Assembly: GCF_963576615.1 (NCBI RefSeq)
Contig: NC_088715.1
Coordinates: 52,616,007 to 52,680,006 of the forward strand
DNA length: 64,000 nt
Origin: Watersipora subatra
Lineage: Eukaryota; Bryozoa; Gymnolaemata; Cheilostomatida; Watersiporidae
Reading direction: 5' to 3'
The translations under genes were made by a program, and so were the position numbers. The notes beneath the pieces are model-generated. The model made no database searches and was not told where the DNA came from. It saw only the letters and a list, made by a program, of their open reading frames with translations. Below, piece after piece: positions 13,270-25,832 of the stretch. Every line of letters starts with the position of its first letter. Within the stretch, counting starts at the first letter, position 1.

Positions 13270-13371
13270 GTTTGTAAGTGGTATGATGGTAATGGTTTTG
13301 ACTATAAAACTGGTATCCTGGGTTAAATTCTCGGTAATGTAAATTTTTTTCTATAAATCTTGGCATGGCTT

Positions 13372-13403
<32 letters not shown>

Positions 13404-13412
13404 AACTTCTTT
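13270..13412 (+). mobile_element. Degraded tRNA-derived SINE in intron 1
   Basis: TGGTATGATGGTAATGG and GGGTTAAATTC resemble pol III A and B boxes of a decayed tRNA head. A CAGACAGACAGAC tail follows at about 13375-13400. Copies sit at the same intron position in the other two type 1 genes, and the one at 46281-46430 is the best preserved. Confidence 0.45.
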
Positions 13413-13695
13413 TATTATGTGAAAGACTATAATTTTACATATTCTACTTTGTTAGATTCAATTTTATGTTTAACAAGAAAATAGCAGTCAATCACCTGTA
13501 TTGATAGTTTTCCTTAAATTTTAAACAAACTGATGTGAAAGTCACAACATTGTTGAATTGCTTTTAGTATACCAGTTTGTCAGTTTTTATCTTTAAACTA
13601 AATAATTTTATTCTTAGAAGTTTCACGTTTTAGTTCACAAACCTCAAAGCCTCATGTAAAGGTGCTGCCAAAATAAAATGTGTCTTCAATTTTAG

Positions 13696-15572
13696 ATGGA
13701 GAAGGAAGACATGTCAACAGCAATAGCCAACAAAGCTAAAATTAAAGTATTTGGCTATGGAACTGCCCTCATTGCTCTCTTTATGCTAGGGCTAGTTGTC
13801 AGCAATATTATCATGTTCAACTACATGTATAACAAGTTTGATCAGGTGAGAATAACTCCAACTTCAGAATTTAATGGCTGACTATACTTATAGCAATTTG
13901 GCTGATTGGTCAATTTTGTGTTACAAAAGAAGCTTACTGTTCTGTAGGAGGCACAAAAACTTGGTGAATTAGAGGTGAAAATGGCTCAACAAGGAATTAA
14001 GCATGTCGAACTTGCAGAAGATGCTGAAGTTGTAAGTTACTACTCTCTCCACTTTTATATACTTTAACTGCTCCTAAAAAAGTCACACTTTATCGTAGAT
14101 CTTTTTTTCCTCAACTAAGCCTAAGAAAGCCTCAATTTATTTTACAATTGTTTATTGACGTAAATATTAAAAATTGCCTAAAGGATTAGAATAACTAAAT
14201 AACAGCAAGATTTTTCTGCGTAACTTGTCAATTGAAATTTACAAATTTCTTTTAAAAATTAGAAATTTTTATGTTTTCAGTCAAACTTTAAAAGACAACG
14301 GAAATTTGGGAATTTGATGATTGAAAAAAGTTCATCAAACTACTGACGCAAAAGACACAAATTTAGAACTTTTTTAATAAATTTTTTTGAATTCGTGAAT
14401 ATTTTTATCTTTACAAACATAAATATTTGTTTATATAAGTAAAAAATTCATAAATTACTGAAATATGTTTTTGCAGAGAGAAAAGAGAGCTGCTTCAGAC
14501 TGCAAATGCCCTAAAGGACCACCTGGAGCAAAGGTAAGCAGTTGACTGCAGCCTCTAGCACTTTTCAGTAAAAAATCTAAAAATTCACATCTTAGTGATT
14601 TGAATTGCTGTTTTTCTCCAGAATCCATGTCTATCAATTAATTATTTAGGGTACCGCTGGTAAACCTGGAGCTAAAGGAGCTCAAGGAGCAAAAGGAAGT
14701 CCTGGCACTGGCAAACCAGGTGTTGGTAAACCAGGTCCAAAAGGTAATAGAGGTGCTGATGGACCTGCGGGTCCAAAAGGTCCCCAAGGTCGGCAAGGAT
14801 CATCTGGTAAAAACGGTGCAAAGGGAAATGCAGGACCAAAAGGAAACGCAGGCAAACCTGGTCCTTCAGGGCAGCCTGGAAAAGCGGGTAAAGATGGATC
14901 TAGTGGTAAAAGTGGTGCGAATGGTGCTCCTGGAAAAGCTGGCAATCCTGGTTCTAAAGGCGCTGCTGGCAGTAAAGGTCCGACTGGTCCCAAAGGCAAT
15001 CGTGGTCCAGCCGGCAGCCCTGGTAAAGCGGGTGGTAAAGGAGCAACTGGGGCACGTGGTCCTGCTGGTCCAAAGGGCAATTCCGGACCTGCAGGAAAAA
15101 ATGGCAGCGCTGGAAAGCCCGGACCAGCTGGTGGCAATGGAAAGAATGGTCCAACAGGACCTAAAGGAAATGCTGGTGCAAAGGGGAAGACCGGCCCAGC
15201 TGGACCCAGAGGCAACCCTGGACCTAAAGGCACCACTGGACCTAAAGGCCCTAAAGGCCAAAAGGTAAATATATTTACAGACGATAGTTTCCAGGATCTG
15301 ATAGTATTAGAGTCTATGAACTGCCAATTTATTTATAAGATTTGACACTCTTTTAATGAGCAGTCTTGTAGAGTTTGTGTGTTTACCTTAACAGAATATT
15401 TTAAACAAACACCATAAACCTTCTCAAAAACTAAACCAGTGCAAATTTTAGATTTGGTTGTTCGAGTAGTTACATGTATATTAAGTTCATTCTGTTTCTG
15501 ATCTGAGAAAAGTAAATAAAGGGAATTTAATAAAACTACTACCTGTTGCAGGGTGACAAAGGACCAAAGTAA
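13696..15572 (+). CDS. Membrane-anchored short collagen, type 1, copy 1 (308 aa)
   Basis: Coding exons are 13696-13845, 13948-14031, 14477-14533, 14650-15264 and 15552-15572. All coding introns are GT-AG and phase 0. Residues 1-20 are cytosolic and lysine-containing, and residues about 21-43 form one transmembrane helix (type II topology expected from the basic N-side). Residues 51-78 are a charged stem, possibly helical. REKR at 79-82 fits the furin-like R-X-K-R consensus. CKC follows at about 87-89, then 205 residues of Gly-X-Y broken only by two Gly-X doublets near GSPGTGKPGVGKP. The last exon encodes GDKGPK and stop, so there is no C-propeptide. Many triplets are Gly-Pro-Lys or Gly-Asn-Ala. 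The role is inferred: a structural extracellular collagen released by proprotein convertase. The start was chosen because an acceptor abuts this ATG in every paralogue. Confidence 0.92.
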
Positions 15573-15727
15573 TCTTTCTACCGCAACAGCAGCAGAGACA
15601 CGAGGAGACAAATGACAACAGCAGCACTTCATAGGTGGCAGTTGAACACTGATTCTAGCCATTTGGTCTCCTTCTGGATTATGAAATGTTAGTTATTTAT
15701 CCAAACAATTTTAACTTCTTTATTATC

Positions 15728-15748
15728 AATAAACTATTGAGCAATAAA
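15728..15748 (+). terminator. Polyadenylation signals, left type 1 gene
   Basis: AATAAA at 15728-15733 and again at 15743-15748, about 160 nt after the stop codon. Equivalent signals follow the other type 1 genes. Confidence 0.6.
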
Positions 15749-15772
15749 AATAAAACTTTAATCTGTTGTTTT

Positions 15773-18700
15773 GCTGAAAGCCCAATTATCACCAAGTCAA
15801 TAATATAACACTACAAAATGTATTGCATCTCGAGTTGACTGTAAACAAATTCTATAGGTTCCCACTTCTATCCTGTATCACATCATAACAATGTATTAAT
15901 CTTATAGGATTTTATAGAGAGAACTGTCAGGCAGCCATACACTGTTGAATATATGAGCAAACCATGCTTTCAACCCAGCATGTAGCATATTTCTAACTGG
16001 AATGATAAATTTAAACACTGCTGCTTTTAATCCACAAGCTGACCCCCTCTCCTTAACTGAGTATAATTGTCAAGAGAAGAACAATAGAGCTCATGTGATT
16101 GGGAAAAACTACTGTCAAGTTTGCTTAGGAAAATATACTCGAGCAATGGTTTGCGACGCCTCTTATTTCAAAGAGAAAACTTCTCAAACTGTCCTACTGT
16201 TTGGTGACAGCAATGCTTTACTGTGAAAATTATTTAATTGAAGGTTTTAAATGAAAAAAAGCTAAAACCAAACTACTGCTGACTTGTTTTTTCTAGTTGC
16301 AATTTCACTGGCGTCTGCAATATTAAATGCTTAATTGATGAGTTGGTGGGTTAGCATGACAAAAGAGTTGTCTTCTCTCTGCCAACAATGAAAATTCACA
16401 TACTTTATCGTGCACAAAGTCATTCAAAACAAAAGCTTGATAGAGTAAATTTGACAGCTAATTTTTTAAACTACCTTAAAGGAATCTTAGTGCCATAATT
16501 TGATTATAAACATTGTCAGTTCATCAAAACCTTACAGGCTCATTATTTGTCAATAACATAGAACCGCTCTGTGACTACCTGTAGTCTCAGTGTAATTTTT
16601 AAAACTGCATCCAACCTATAATACAGTAATAAAGCCATATAAAGTTTTTGCCGTAGTTTCAAGCTAAATTTCAGGCATTTAACAAAATAAACCTTTTAGG
16701 AAAACCGCTAGGATAATTTAGCTATCACGACAAGAGGCAGTTACTCTTGCAAATTGTAAAGCTCATTGAACAATTGAAATTCAGCGTTGTGTGCCCATTA
16801 TGTAATGAGTTTATTTAAAATTTCGCGCAATTCAAATTTTCTTTTCAGTTGACTTAATCTGCATTACATTTTTTATAGTTATAATTATTGTTGACTTGGT
16901 GATAAATGTGCTTTGAATAAATGGCTTAGAAATCAAGCTTGTAAAAACGAAAGTGTAACTGGCTGGTGGAGAAGATTATAGTAAACCTTTATATGAATAA
17001 ATTTTGTATTTATTATACTGATAACTATTAAAGCTCCGGTGTATTTTAACTATAAATCAAATCGATAAAAGGAAAGTTAATAGAGACACAATGCTGATAG
17101 AATAAACATGACCAAAAACTGCACAAAAACTCGACACTTCTGTTAGTGAAATAAAAAGATACGATGAGCAACTTTTTATTAAAGGTTGACTTGAAACAAA
17201 ATTCACATTACATTTATTTGTTATCAAAAGATTCATCATGTCTTGCTCTGTTGTGTTGTAGATGCAAAATATGTGGAAATGTGATTACAAGCTCTTAAAA
17301 GCTCAAAAACTAACAGTTGATCGCCGTCATCACTAGACCGCCGTAGGTTAGAATCTCTTGAAATAATGGCTAAAATGGGGCGTAGTTGTACAAGATGGCT
17401 TCTGTTTACAAATTCACGCAACCTCCTTCGTCTAAAAATTTTCACAAATATACTTTGTGCATTCAATAAAACCATGTCTATTTTTCTTACACGTCTGTTT
17501 TATCGTCATTGTAATGCTGTCGCTTTTAGCACCGATATCTTATAAACTACCGTGAAAACTTGTTTAATTTTTTAACCTTATCTCGAAGGAGTACATATCA
17601 TTTTGTTATAAACATGACAAACCTGTTGGTCACCTGTGATAATAAACAAATGCTGCAGAAATTATTCGTGTAGTACGGGTCACATGATCAGATTACGACT
17701 TGATGAAACAAAACTGTAAAGTAGCGAGCATCTACATTTGATACGGGGTTTTTGCTAAAATCCGAAGTGTTTGTCATAAACTAGTGCTACGAGTAGTTTC
17801 ATATTGATCCTTTTATTGGCCTTTCAATTTATGTGAGAACATCACGTGTCAAGACAATAACCAAATGTAATGACTACATCAGAGAAATAAACTGATTCCG
17901 ATCTATGGCGAGTTCATGATGGCTGCGATCAACTGTTCATTTTTGAGCTTTAAGGGGCTTGTAATCACATTTCCACATATTTGGCACCTGCAACACAGCG
18001 GAGTAAGCCATGGTGAATCTTTTGATACCAAATCACTGTAATGTAAAAATTGTTGCAAGTCAATCTTTACCTTTGTTTGTAGATGTGCCCTAAGTTTTAG
18101 TCAGCAGGGTAAATGTTATCCATATTAGCAAGAACCACTTTTTCACTGTGTGCATATGTTTACACATGAGATAATGTGTCTGTATAAAGCTAGTCTGCAT
18201 AAGGTATTTGCCTTTTGGCGTTCTTTTAGTCAATTTCATCCAAAAACTGCAAAGACTCGGCGGTTTTTATTAGATTCATAAATATATTTGGTTTTAAAAC
18301 TTCGGTTTCTTTCTGAGAACTAGCCTTTAAAACACTCACCTGTGGTGGGCTGTCTGATTAAAATAAAAGAAATGGTGTGCGTCGCCATGTCTTCTGCTTG
18401 TAACTGATACAAACAGGGCACACCGTGTTACCCTAACCCTTTTGTGAGTGCTAAGTAGATAAAGTTTAGTTTATAGAAAGTATTTACTGTAACATGCATG
18501 CAATTACAACTATGGCCTTTATCACTAACAGCTTCTGGTGTAACCTGACAGGTTCTGTCTCAAAATCATTTTTATTAACAAAATATTGCTTACATGTATA
18601 TAAGTTGTATTGACATAGTGGATGATTTGCCAAAAAAGTTTTAGGCACTCAAATATTAAGTTACTTTAGATAAATCTAGCGGTCTTCAGTCGCTCCTCAT

Positions 18701-19689
18701 GTTTAACTATTCTTACCTTCCATTAGAAGAACCTTGAGTAGATTTTAATTGTATCACATTCAGCACTACTTTTGGACTTTCTAGCGAGTTTATGTTTGTG
18801 CACTTTCCTTGCTATAAAATAATATGAAACGACAAAGTCAAATCAACCAAATGGGATACCACATTTTCTAGTTACTTCTAGAAAAGTATTTTCTAGAACA
18901 TATTCAGCTCAGCTGTTCTAGAAAAATATTTAATTTTGTCTTCTGTATTTTCTAGTTAGTTCTAGAAAATATAGAAGAAAAAATTAAAAGTTTTTTTTTT
19001 CAAAACTGAGCTAGACACGTTCCTCATTAATCTGTGTATCTGTGTTTTAGAAATTGCTTAGCCAGGGTTCTTTTCTATTGTTGGTGCCGGTATAATGTAA
19101 TATAGTTTCCAGCATTGTATCATGGAAATTTTTCAAGTGAAATTACGAGTTTTTTTAGGATTTCTCGACTTACGCTACAAATAATAGCACATAGCACAAC
19201 CATTATGCAAACATTCTTTTATATTCTATTAGTTAGCAAGTTTTTTTCCATTTGAGCAACATGTGAATATTACTATTAACAAACTGGCCAAGTTGAGGAG
19301 TTAAATTTATGTTTGATTCAGTGCAAATGAAGACATTCAAACTTTTTTAAACTGGTTGAATAATTTGCTCATAAAGTTTGCTCTTGGACTTTCTTTTTGC
19401 AGTATGTGAATACAGGTTCTAGGGTCTCTGGACTTTGTATCCAAGTAAGAATGCAACAGTCCAGGGTCTATTGGATTTTTTCTTGCAGTAAATACAGTGG
19501 CTTTGAGCTGATAAACTTTTACCCTCACCTAAAAGACACTTAAGTCAAGTTTACTACCTGTATGAGATTCATTGAATGAAAATTATTATGGTCCACATGG
19601 CTGAATCTTAGCCAAATGAGGGATCAAGAAGCATGAATGAAAGTGTGTTATTTTTAAAAGTGGTACAAAATATGATTTAGCAAAAGAAA
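15773..19689. other. Spacer between the inverted arms, no gene seen
   Basis: About 3.9 kb that does not pair across the palindrome. It holds TTAA foldback copy 3 (17179-18070). The stretch at about 18840-18990 is rich in TTCTAGAA-type inverted motifs. From about 18.51 kb onwards it is the reverse complement of 48.9-49.8 kb, so this side of the spacer was copied together with the type 1 gene at 46-48.6 kb. Open frames here are short and unconserved. Confidence 0.55.
17179..18070. mobile_element. TTAA-flanked foldback transposon, copy 3
   Basis: Left end TTAA-AGGTTGACTTGAAACA. The right end is inverted TTGTTGCAAGTCAATC followed by TTAC, a decayed TTAA. The interior shares GTGTTTGTCATAAACTAGTG with other copies. 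No transposase frame. Confidence 0.65.
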
Positions 19690-19717
19690 AATCATTTTGA
19701 TTTTTACTACTCATTAG

Positions 19718-19723
19718 TTTATT
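19718..19723 (-). terminator. Polyadenylation signal, right type 1 gene
   Basis: AATAAA on the minus strand, about 180 nt after the stop, in the context TAAATAAACTAATGAG shared with 48726-48731. Confidence 0.55.
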
Positions 19724-19902
19724 TACAAAAAAAACATAAAACTGATTTGTAATAAAGAAGTTAAAATCGTTTGGATAAATAACAAACATTTCATAATCCA
19801 GAAGGAGACCAAATGTTTAGAATCAGTGTTCAACTGCCGCCTATGAAGTGCTCCAGTTGTCAGTTGTCTCCTCATGTCACTGCTGCTGTTGCAGCGGAAA
19901 GA

Positions 19903-22826
19903 TTACTTTAGTCCTTTGTCACCCTGCAACATGTAGTAGTTCTATTAAATTCCCTTTATTTACTTTTCTCAGATCAGAAACAGAATGAACTTAATATAAC
20001 TACTCGAACAACCAAATCTAAAATTTGCACTGGTATAGTTTTTGAGAAGGTTTATGGTGTTTGTTTAAAATATTCTGTTAAGTTAAACACATAAACTCTA
20101 CAAGACTGCTCATTAAAAGAGTGGCAAGTCTTATAAATAATTTTACAGTTCATAGACTCTAAAACTATCAGATCCTGGAAACTATCATCTGTAAATATAT
20201 TTACCTTTTGGCCTTTAGGGCCTTTAGGTCCAGTGGTGCCTTTAGGTCCAGGGTTGCTTCTGGGTCCAGCTGGACCGGTCTTCCCCTTTGCACCAGCATT
20301 TCCTTTAGGTCCTGTTGGACCATTCTTTCCATTGCCACCAGCTGGTCCGGGCTTTCCAGTGCTACCATTTTTTCCTGCAGGTCCGGAATTGCCCTTTGGA
20401 CCAGCAGGACCACGTGCCCCAGTTTCTCCTTTACCACCCGCTTTACCAGGGCTGCCGGCTGGACCACGATTGCCTTTGGGACCGGTCGGACCTTTGCTTC
20501 CAGCAGCGCCTTTAGAACCAGGATTGCCAGCTTTTCCAGGAGCACCATTCGCACCACTTTTACCACTAGATCCATCTTTACCCGCTTTTCCAGGTTGCCC
20601 TGAAGGACCAGGTTTGCCTGCGTTTCCTTTTGGTCCTGCATTTCCCTTTGCACCGGTTTTACCAGACGATCCTTGCTGACCTTGGGGACCTTTTGGACCC
20701 GCAGGTCCATCAGCACCTCTATTACCTTTTGGACCTGGTTTACCAACACCTGGTTTGCCAGTGCCAGGACTTCCTTTTGCTCCTTGAGCTCCTTTAGCTC
20801 CAGGTTTACCAGCGGTACCCTAAATAATTAATTGATGGACATATGGATTCTGAAGAAAAACAGCAATTCAAATCACTAAGATGTGAACTTTTAGATTTTT
20901 TACTGAAAAGTGCTAGAGGCTGCAGCCAACCGCTTACCTTTGCTCCAGGTGGTCCTTTAGGGCATTTGCAGTCTGCAGCAGCTCTCTTTTCTCTCTGCAA
21001 AAATATATTTCAGTAATTTATCAAATTTTTACCTTTATAAACAAATATTATGTTAGTAAAGATAAAAATTTTTACAATATCGCCAAAATTTATAAGAAAA
21101 CACGCTACATATGTTTCTTTTCGTTTATTTTGCGTCAGTGGTTTGATGAATTTTTCTGAATCATTACATTCCCAAACTTTCACTATATTTAAAATTTGAA
21201 TTAAAACATAAAAAAGTTCAACTTTTTGAGAATAGTTTGTAAATTTCAATTGACAAGTTACACAAAAAATTATGTTGTCATTTCATTTTCTAAATTCTTT
21301 ATGTGGCTTATAATATTTACAGAAGTTTCATTAAAAGTTGACTTGCAACAAAATTCTCATTACAGTTATTTGATATGAAAAGATTCAACATGTCTTACTC
21401 TGTTGTGTTGTAGGTGCAAAATATGTGGAAATGTGATTACAAGCTCTTAAAAGTTCAAAAGCGAACAGTTATTTGCCGCCATCACGAGACCGCCGTAGTT
21501 TAGATTGTCTTTCCAAAACGGCTCAAATGTGATGTAGCTGTGGTAGATGGTTTCTGTTTACAATTTCATGCAACCTTATTCGTCGAAATATTTTCACAAA
21601 TATACTTCATGCATTCAATAAAATCATGTCTATTGTTCTTACACGTTTGTTTTATTGTCATTGTAAGGCTGTCACTTTTAGCAGTGATATCGAATAACTT
21701 ACCATAAAGATTTGTTTAATTTTTTAGCCTTAGCTTGAAGGAGTACATTTCAATGTCTAATAATCATGGCGAGCCTGTTGGTTACTTGTGATAATCGAAA
21801 AGTGCTGCAGAAATTATTTGCAAAGTATTGGGTCATATGATCAGATTGGACCGATTAGACCAAACCGAAACAAAACTGTATAGTAGCAAGCATCTACATT
21901 TGATACGGATCTTCGGTAAAACCTGAAGTGTTTGTCATAAACTAGTGCTACGATAAGTTTAATATTGAGCTTTTTATTGGCCTTTCAATTCACGTGAGAA
22001 CATCACGTGACAAAACAAAAAATAAATTTCATGACTACGTCAGAGAAATAAAAAGATTCCAATCCACGACGGCTTTTCGTTTTTCAGCTTTAATGAGCTT
22101 GAAATCACATTTCCATATATTTGGCACCTCCAAACCAGCAGAGTAAGACATGGTGAATCTTTTGATACTAAATTACTGTAATGTTAATTTTGTTGCAATT
22201 CAACCTTTAAATAAAAAATCTACAACAAAGTGAGACTTTTTCAGGAGCAGTCCAAGTATATCAAAGTGAAAAGAGCTTATAATATTTACAGATGTTTCAT
22301 TAATTAAAGAGTCTATAATGAAGTGTGACTTTCTTAAGAGCAGCTGAAGTATATAAAAGTGGAGAGAGTTGTAACTTAGATTGAAATTTGTAAATTTCAA
22401 TTGAGAAGTTACGCAGAAAAATCCTGCTGTTATTTATTTATTCTAATCCTTTAGTATACCTATATAAAAGTGGAAAAAGTTGGAACTTACAACTTCAGCA
22501 TCCTCTGCAAGTTCGACATGCTTCATTCCTTGTTGAGCCATTTTCACCTCTAATTCACCTATTTTGTGTGCCTCCTACAGAACAGTAAGCTTCTTTTATG
22601 ACACAAAATTGACTGATCAGTCTAACTGCTATAAGTATATTCAGCCATTAAACTCTGAAGTTGGAGTTATTCTCACCTGATCAAACTTGTTATACATGTA
22701 GTTGAACATGATAATATTGCTGACAACTAGCCCTAGCATAAAGAGAGCAATGAGTGCAGTTCCATAGCCAAACGCTTTAATTTTAGCTTTGTTGGCTATT
22801 GCTGTTGACATATCTCCTTTCTCCAT
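19903..22826 (-). CDS. Membrane-anchored short collagen, type 1, copy 2 (308 aa), with a glycine substitution
   Basis: Coding exons in order are 22677-22826, 22491-22574, 20938-20994, 20205-20819 and 19903-19923. All have intact GT-AG borders and the same lengths as copy 1. The layout is the same: start MEKGDMSTAIANKAK, transmembrane helix at about 21-43, stem, REKR convertase site at 79-82, CKC, a 205-residue Gly-X-Y exon and a short end (GDKGLK). Two oddities stand out. The codon at 20256-20258 reads AGC (Ser) where the other type 1 copies have GGC (Gly), giving GPR-SNP-GPK and breaking the triplet rule. The stem reads EAHKIGELE instead of EAQKLGELE. The intron between the second and third coding exons is enlarged to 1.5 kb by a TTAA foldback and a partial duplication. 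There is no frameshift or stop, so it is called a gene, though one possibly under relaxed constraint. Confidence 0.88.
21331..22210. mobile_element. TTAA-flanked foldback transposon, copy 4 (in an intron)
   Basis: TTAA-AAGTTGACTTGCAACA to inverted TTGCAATTCAACC-TTTAA. It lies in the intron between the stem exon and the convertase-site exon of the right type 1 gene. It is absent from the same intron of the left gene (14032-14476), so it inserted after the copies separated. A short duplicated intron segment (GCTTATAATATTTACAGA at about 21307 and 22267) flanks it. Confidence 0.7.
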
Positions 22827-23104
22827 CTAAAATTAAAGACACATTTTATTTTGGCAGCACCTTTACATGAGGCTTAGAGGTTTGTGAACTGAAACTTGAA
22901 ATTTCTAAGAATAAAATTATTTATTTAATAAATAAAAACTGACAAACCGGTATATTAAAAACAATTCAACAATGTTGTGACTTTCACATGAGTTTGTTTA
23001 AAATTTAAGTAAAACTAGCAATACAGGTGATTGACTGCTACTTTCTTGTTAAACATAAAATTGAATCTAACAAAGTAGAATATGTAAAATTAAACATATT
23101 AAAA

Positions 23105-23235
23105 AAAGTTTTCATCTGTCTGTCTGTCTGTCTGAAGCCATGCCGAGATTTATAGAAAAAAAATTACATTACAGAGAATTTAACCAAGGATACCAGTTTT
23201 ATAGTCAAAACCATTACCATCATACCACTTACAAA
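23105..23235 (-). mobile_element. Degraded tRNA-derived SINE in intron 1 (right copy)
   Basis: Mirror of 13270-13412: a GTCTGTCTGTCTGTCTG tract on the plus strand and decayed A and B box-like words. It is shared with the left gene, so it predates the duplication. Confidence 0.4.
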
Positions 23236-23458
23236 CCTCAAGGCTCAATAATTATTTTCATATTGAATCTTTGAGAAGCTTTTTCACAGTGCACTAGAAT
23301 AGTTTTTATAGTTTACTTTAGTTATAATGACATACATGGAGGTCAACTTGTAGCATAATTTCTAACTTGAAGCTTTCAGAAATACTATAATTTATACAAA
23401 AAACATTCAATTATATATGTCATTACTAATAATGTTTCTGACTAAAAGAGGTACTTAC

Positions 23459-23513
23459 GGTAGTTGTAGGGGTACTTGGTAGTCTGGAAAACTGTAAACT
23501 GGCTGTTGCTCTG
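23459..23513 (-). other. Non-coding first exon, right type 1 gene
   Basis: Contains AGAGCAACAGCCAGTTTACA and ends in CTACAACTACC before a GTAAGT donor. The intron runs to the acceptor just before the ATG at 22826. The exon end differs in sequence from copies 1 and 3. Confidence 0.6.
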
Positions 23514-23535
23514 CTGGAGGAGATATTTGCTGGGC

Positions 23536-23543
23536 CTTATATA
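23536..23543 (-). promoter_or_regulatory. TATA box of the right type 1 gene
   Basis: TATATAAG on the minus strand followed by GCCCAGCAAATATCTCCTCC, the conserved initiator-side block of the type 1 genes. Confidence 0.75.
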
Positions 23544-24916
23544 CTCTCTACACTCATGTTAATAAGAAGCCGTTACCAAGGATACAATGACACGCGGCTG
23601 CAGTCAGAAACATAACAACCCGGAAACATTTTATAGCATGATTAATTCAATTTTAACTTTATATTCTCTTCAGCATGCAAATATGTAGTATTGGCATGTG
23701 GCACTGGCCCAGACTTTCCACTTTGATATTGTGAATCTAAAATGGAGGATGTCTTCTTCTCCATTTAATTTATGTTTGCATATACCAGCTGCGCAAACTT
23801 TTTTATTGAAGTTTGTCTAGTATACAACACTAAACCTCGTAATCTTTCAACAATAAGTCATTTATAGCTGTGAAAACGAGCCTAAATGAAGACAGCCAAT
23901 TGTGCAATAACTTGGCTCGAGAATACAAAAGCATACGGCGTCACGATCCATAAATATTTGATAGTTTGACTGAGCAGTCTTGGATATAGATTTGCTACTT
24001 TCCAATCAGATATATATGTAGCTCTTATAAAGTGTTTAGTCTTATCTACATGACCAAAGTAAGTGGTTTTGAAAGAGCCCATTTGTCAACAAATATTCTG
24101 TTGAGAATGTACTGAAGTTTTGTCATTACTACAAGGCATATAATTCTATTGAAAAAACAGACTACTATCAGTGAAATACAATGATATGTCTATGTATAAC
24201 TATACAATATGCAACAAAATTTTAAAAAACAATAATATTTTCTAGACAAAAAAGTTACTTTTTAAAGATCAAATGACATCTCATCTGTAAATGCTGACAC
24301 TGACATTGTAAATCAGTTTTTATGTCTTTTTAAACACTTTTTGATCAGCGACTGTTACTTTTTTGGTAATAAACAAAAAGCTTTGCATTCGTTTAGAAGT
24401 CAGATTTTCTATTACAAGAATTGACAAATTTCAAGAGCTTCTATTAAAATTTAATTGAAATTCTACTGTAACATGTGATTGTACAAAAGAGTTTCTTTAT
24501 TTTTAAATTTTTAAGTATTTTAAAAATAGTTGAATAATTTAATGGCAAAATAGAATTTACAGAAATATGCAGAAAACAACAATGTGAACATCTCCTATTG
24601 ATTTTAATAACATAGATTGGCTGCACCTCTTTTTAAACATAGTAATATTGATGATGGTATGTATGAGCAGTTTCAATCATTCCAGTGGTAGTACTTGCAC
24701 TGTCTGTATTTCTGCTGGTGATTTGTAATGTGACGAAACACTGACACTGTTAATACAGTTGTTATGAAATAAAAATTTTTTATATTTCATACAGTTTTCC
24801 GAGCGCTTGCTAATCAAGACATTTTTATAACTAAGAAGGGATGATGATGTAGGCTATAGTAGCGATTTGGACTGTGACTTTTAGATGGCCTGATTTATTT
24901 CAAGGTAATTTATTTA

Positions 24917-25832
24917 TTAAAGGTTGGCTTGCAACAAAACTCACATTACAGTTAGTTGGTATTAAAAGATTCACCATGTCTTACTCCCCTGTGTTGTAGA
25001 TGCAAAATAGGTGGAAATGTGATTACAAGCTCTTAAAAGCTGAAAAACAAACAGTTAAGTGCAGCCATCACGAAGGCGCCGTAGATTGGATACATTTTCC
25101 AAAACGGCTCAAATGGGACGTAGCTGAACACCATGACTTCTGTTTACACTTTCATGCAACCTTATTCGTAGAAATATTTTCACAATCATACTTCACACTT
25201 TCAATAAAATCATGTCTATTGTTCTTGCGCGTCTATTTTATCATCATTGTAATGCTATCACTTTGAGCACTGATATCTCCAAACCTACTGTGAAAAATTG
25301 TTTATTTTTTAACCTTAGCTCGATGGAGTGCATTTCCTTCTCTGATAAACAAAAAAAGCCTGTTGGTCAACTGTGATAGTCAAAAAATACCGCAGAAATT
25401 GCCCGCGCCATTTGGCAGAAATTATGGGTCTCATGATCAGATTACAACTAGATGATTAGACCTGGCTGAAATGAAACTGTAAAGTAGCGAGGATTTATAT
25501 TTGATGAGGGTTTTTTGGTAGAACCCAAAGTGTTTGTCTTAAACTAGTGCTATGAGACGTTTTATATTTAGCCTTATATTGGCATTTCATTTTAAGTGAT
25601 GATATCACGTGTCAAAACAATAACCAAAATGTTTGAAAACGACATCAAAATAAAGAAACTCCAAACTACGGCGTTTTCATGACGGCTGCGATTAACTGTT
25701 TCTTTTTAGCTTTTAAGACCTTGTAATCACATTTCCACATATTATGCACCTACAACACAACAGAGTAAGACATGGTGAATCTTTTGCTACCAAATAACTG
25801 TAATGTATTTTTTGTTGCAAGTCAACCTTTAA
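24917..25832. mobile_element. TTAA-flanked foldback transposon, copy 2
   Basis: TTAA at both ends (24917-24920 and 25829-25832) around AGGTTGGCTTGCAACA and its inverse. It is the mirror of copy 1 at 10664-11581. The 88-codon open frame at 25000-25266 is a repeat shadow. Confidence 0.7.

Noticed and set aside
14682..15268. Long open frames in other frames and on the minus strand of the collagen exons (also near 20201-20749, 34455-35156, 47724-48272 and 60004-60782)
   Set aside because: Gly-X-Y coding (GGN-rich) keeps stops rare in all frames. Only the frame with phase-0 splice sites and the anchor exon is real.
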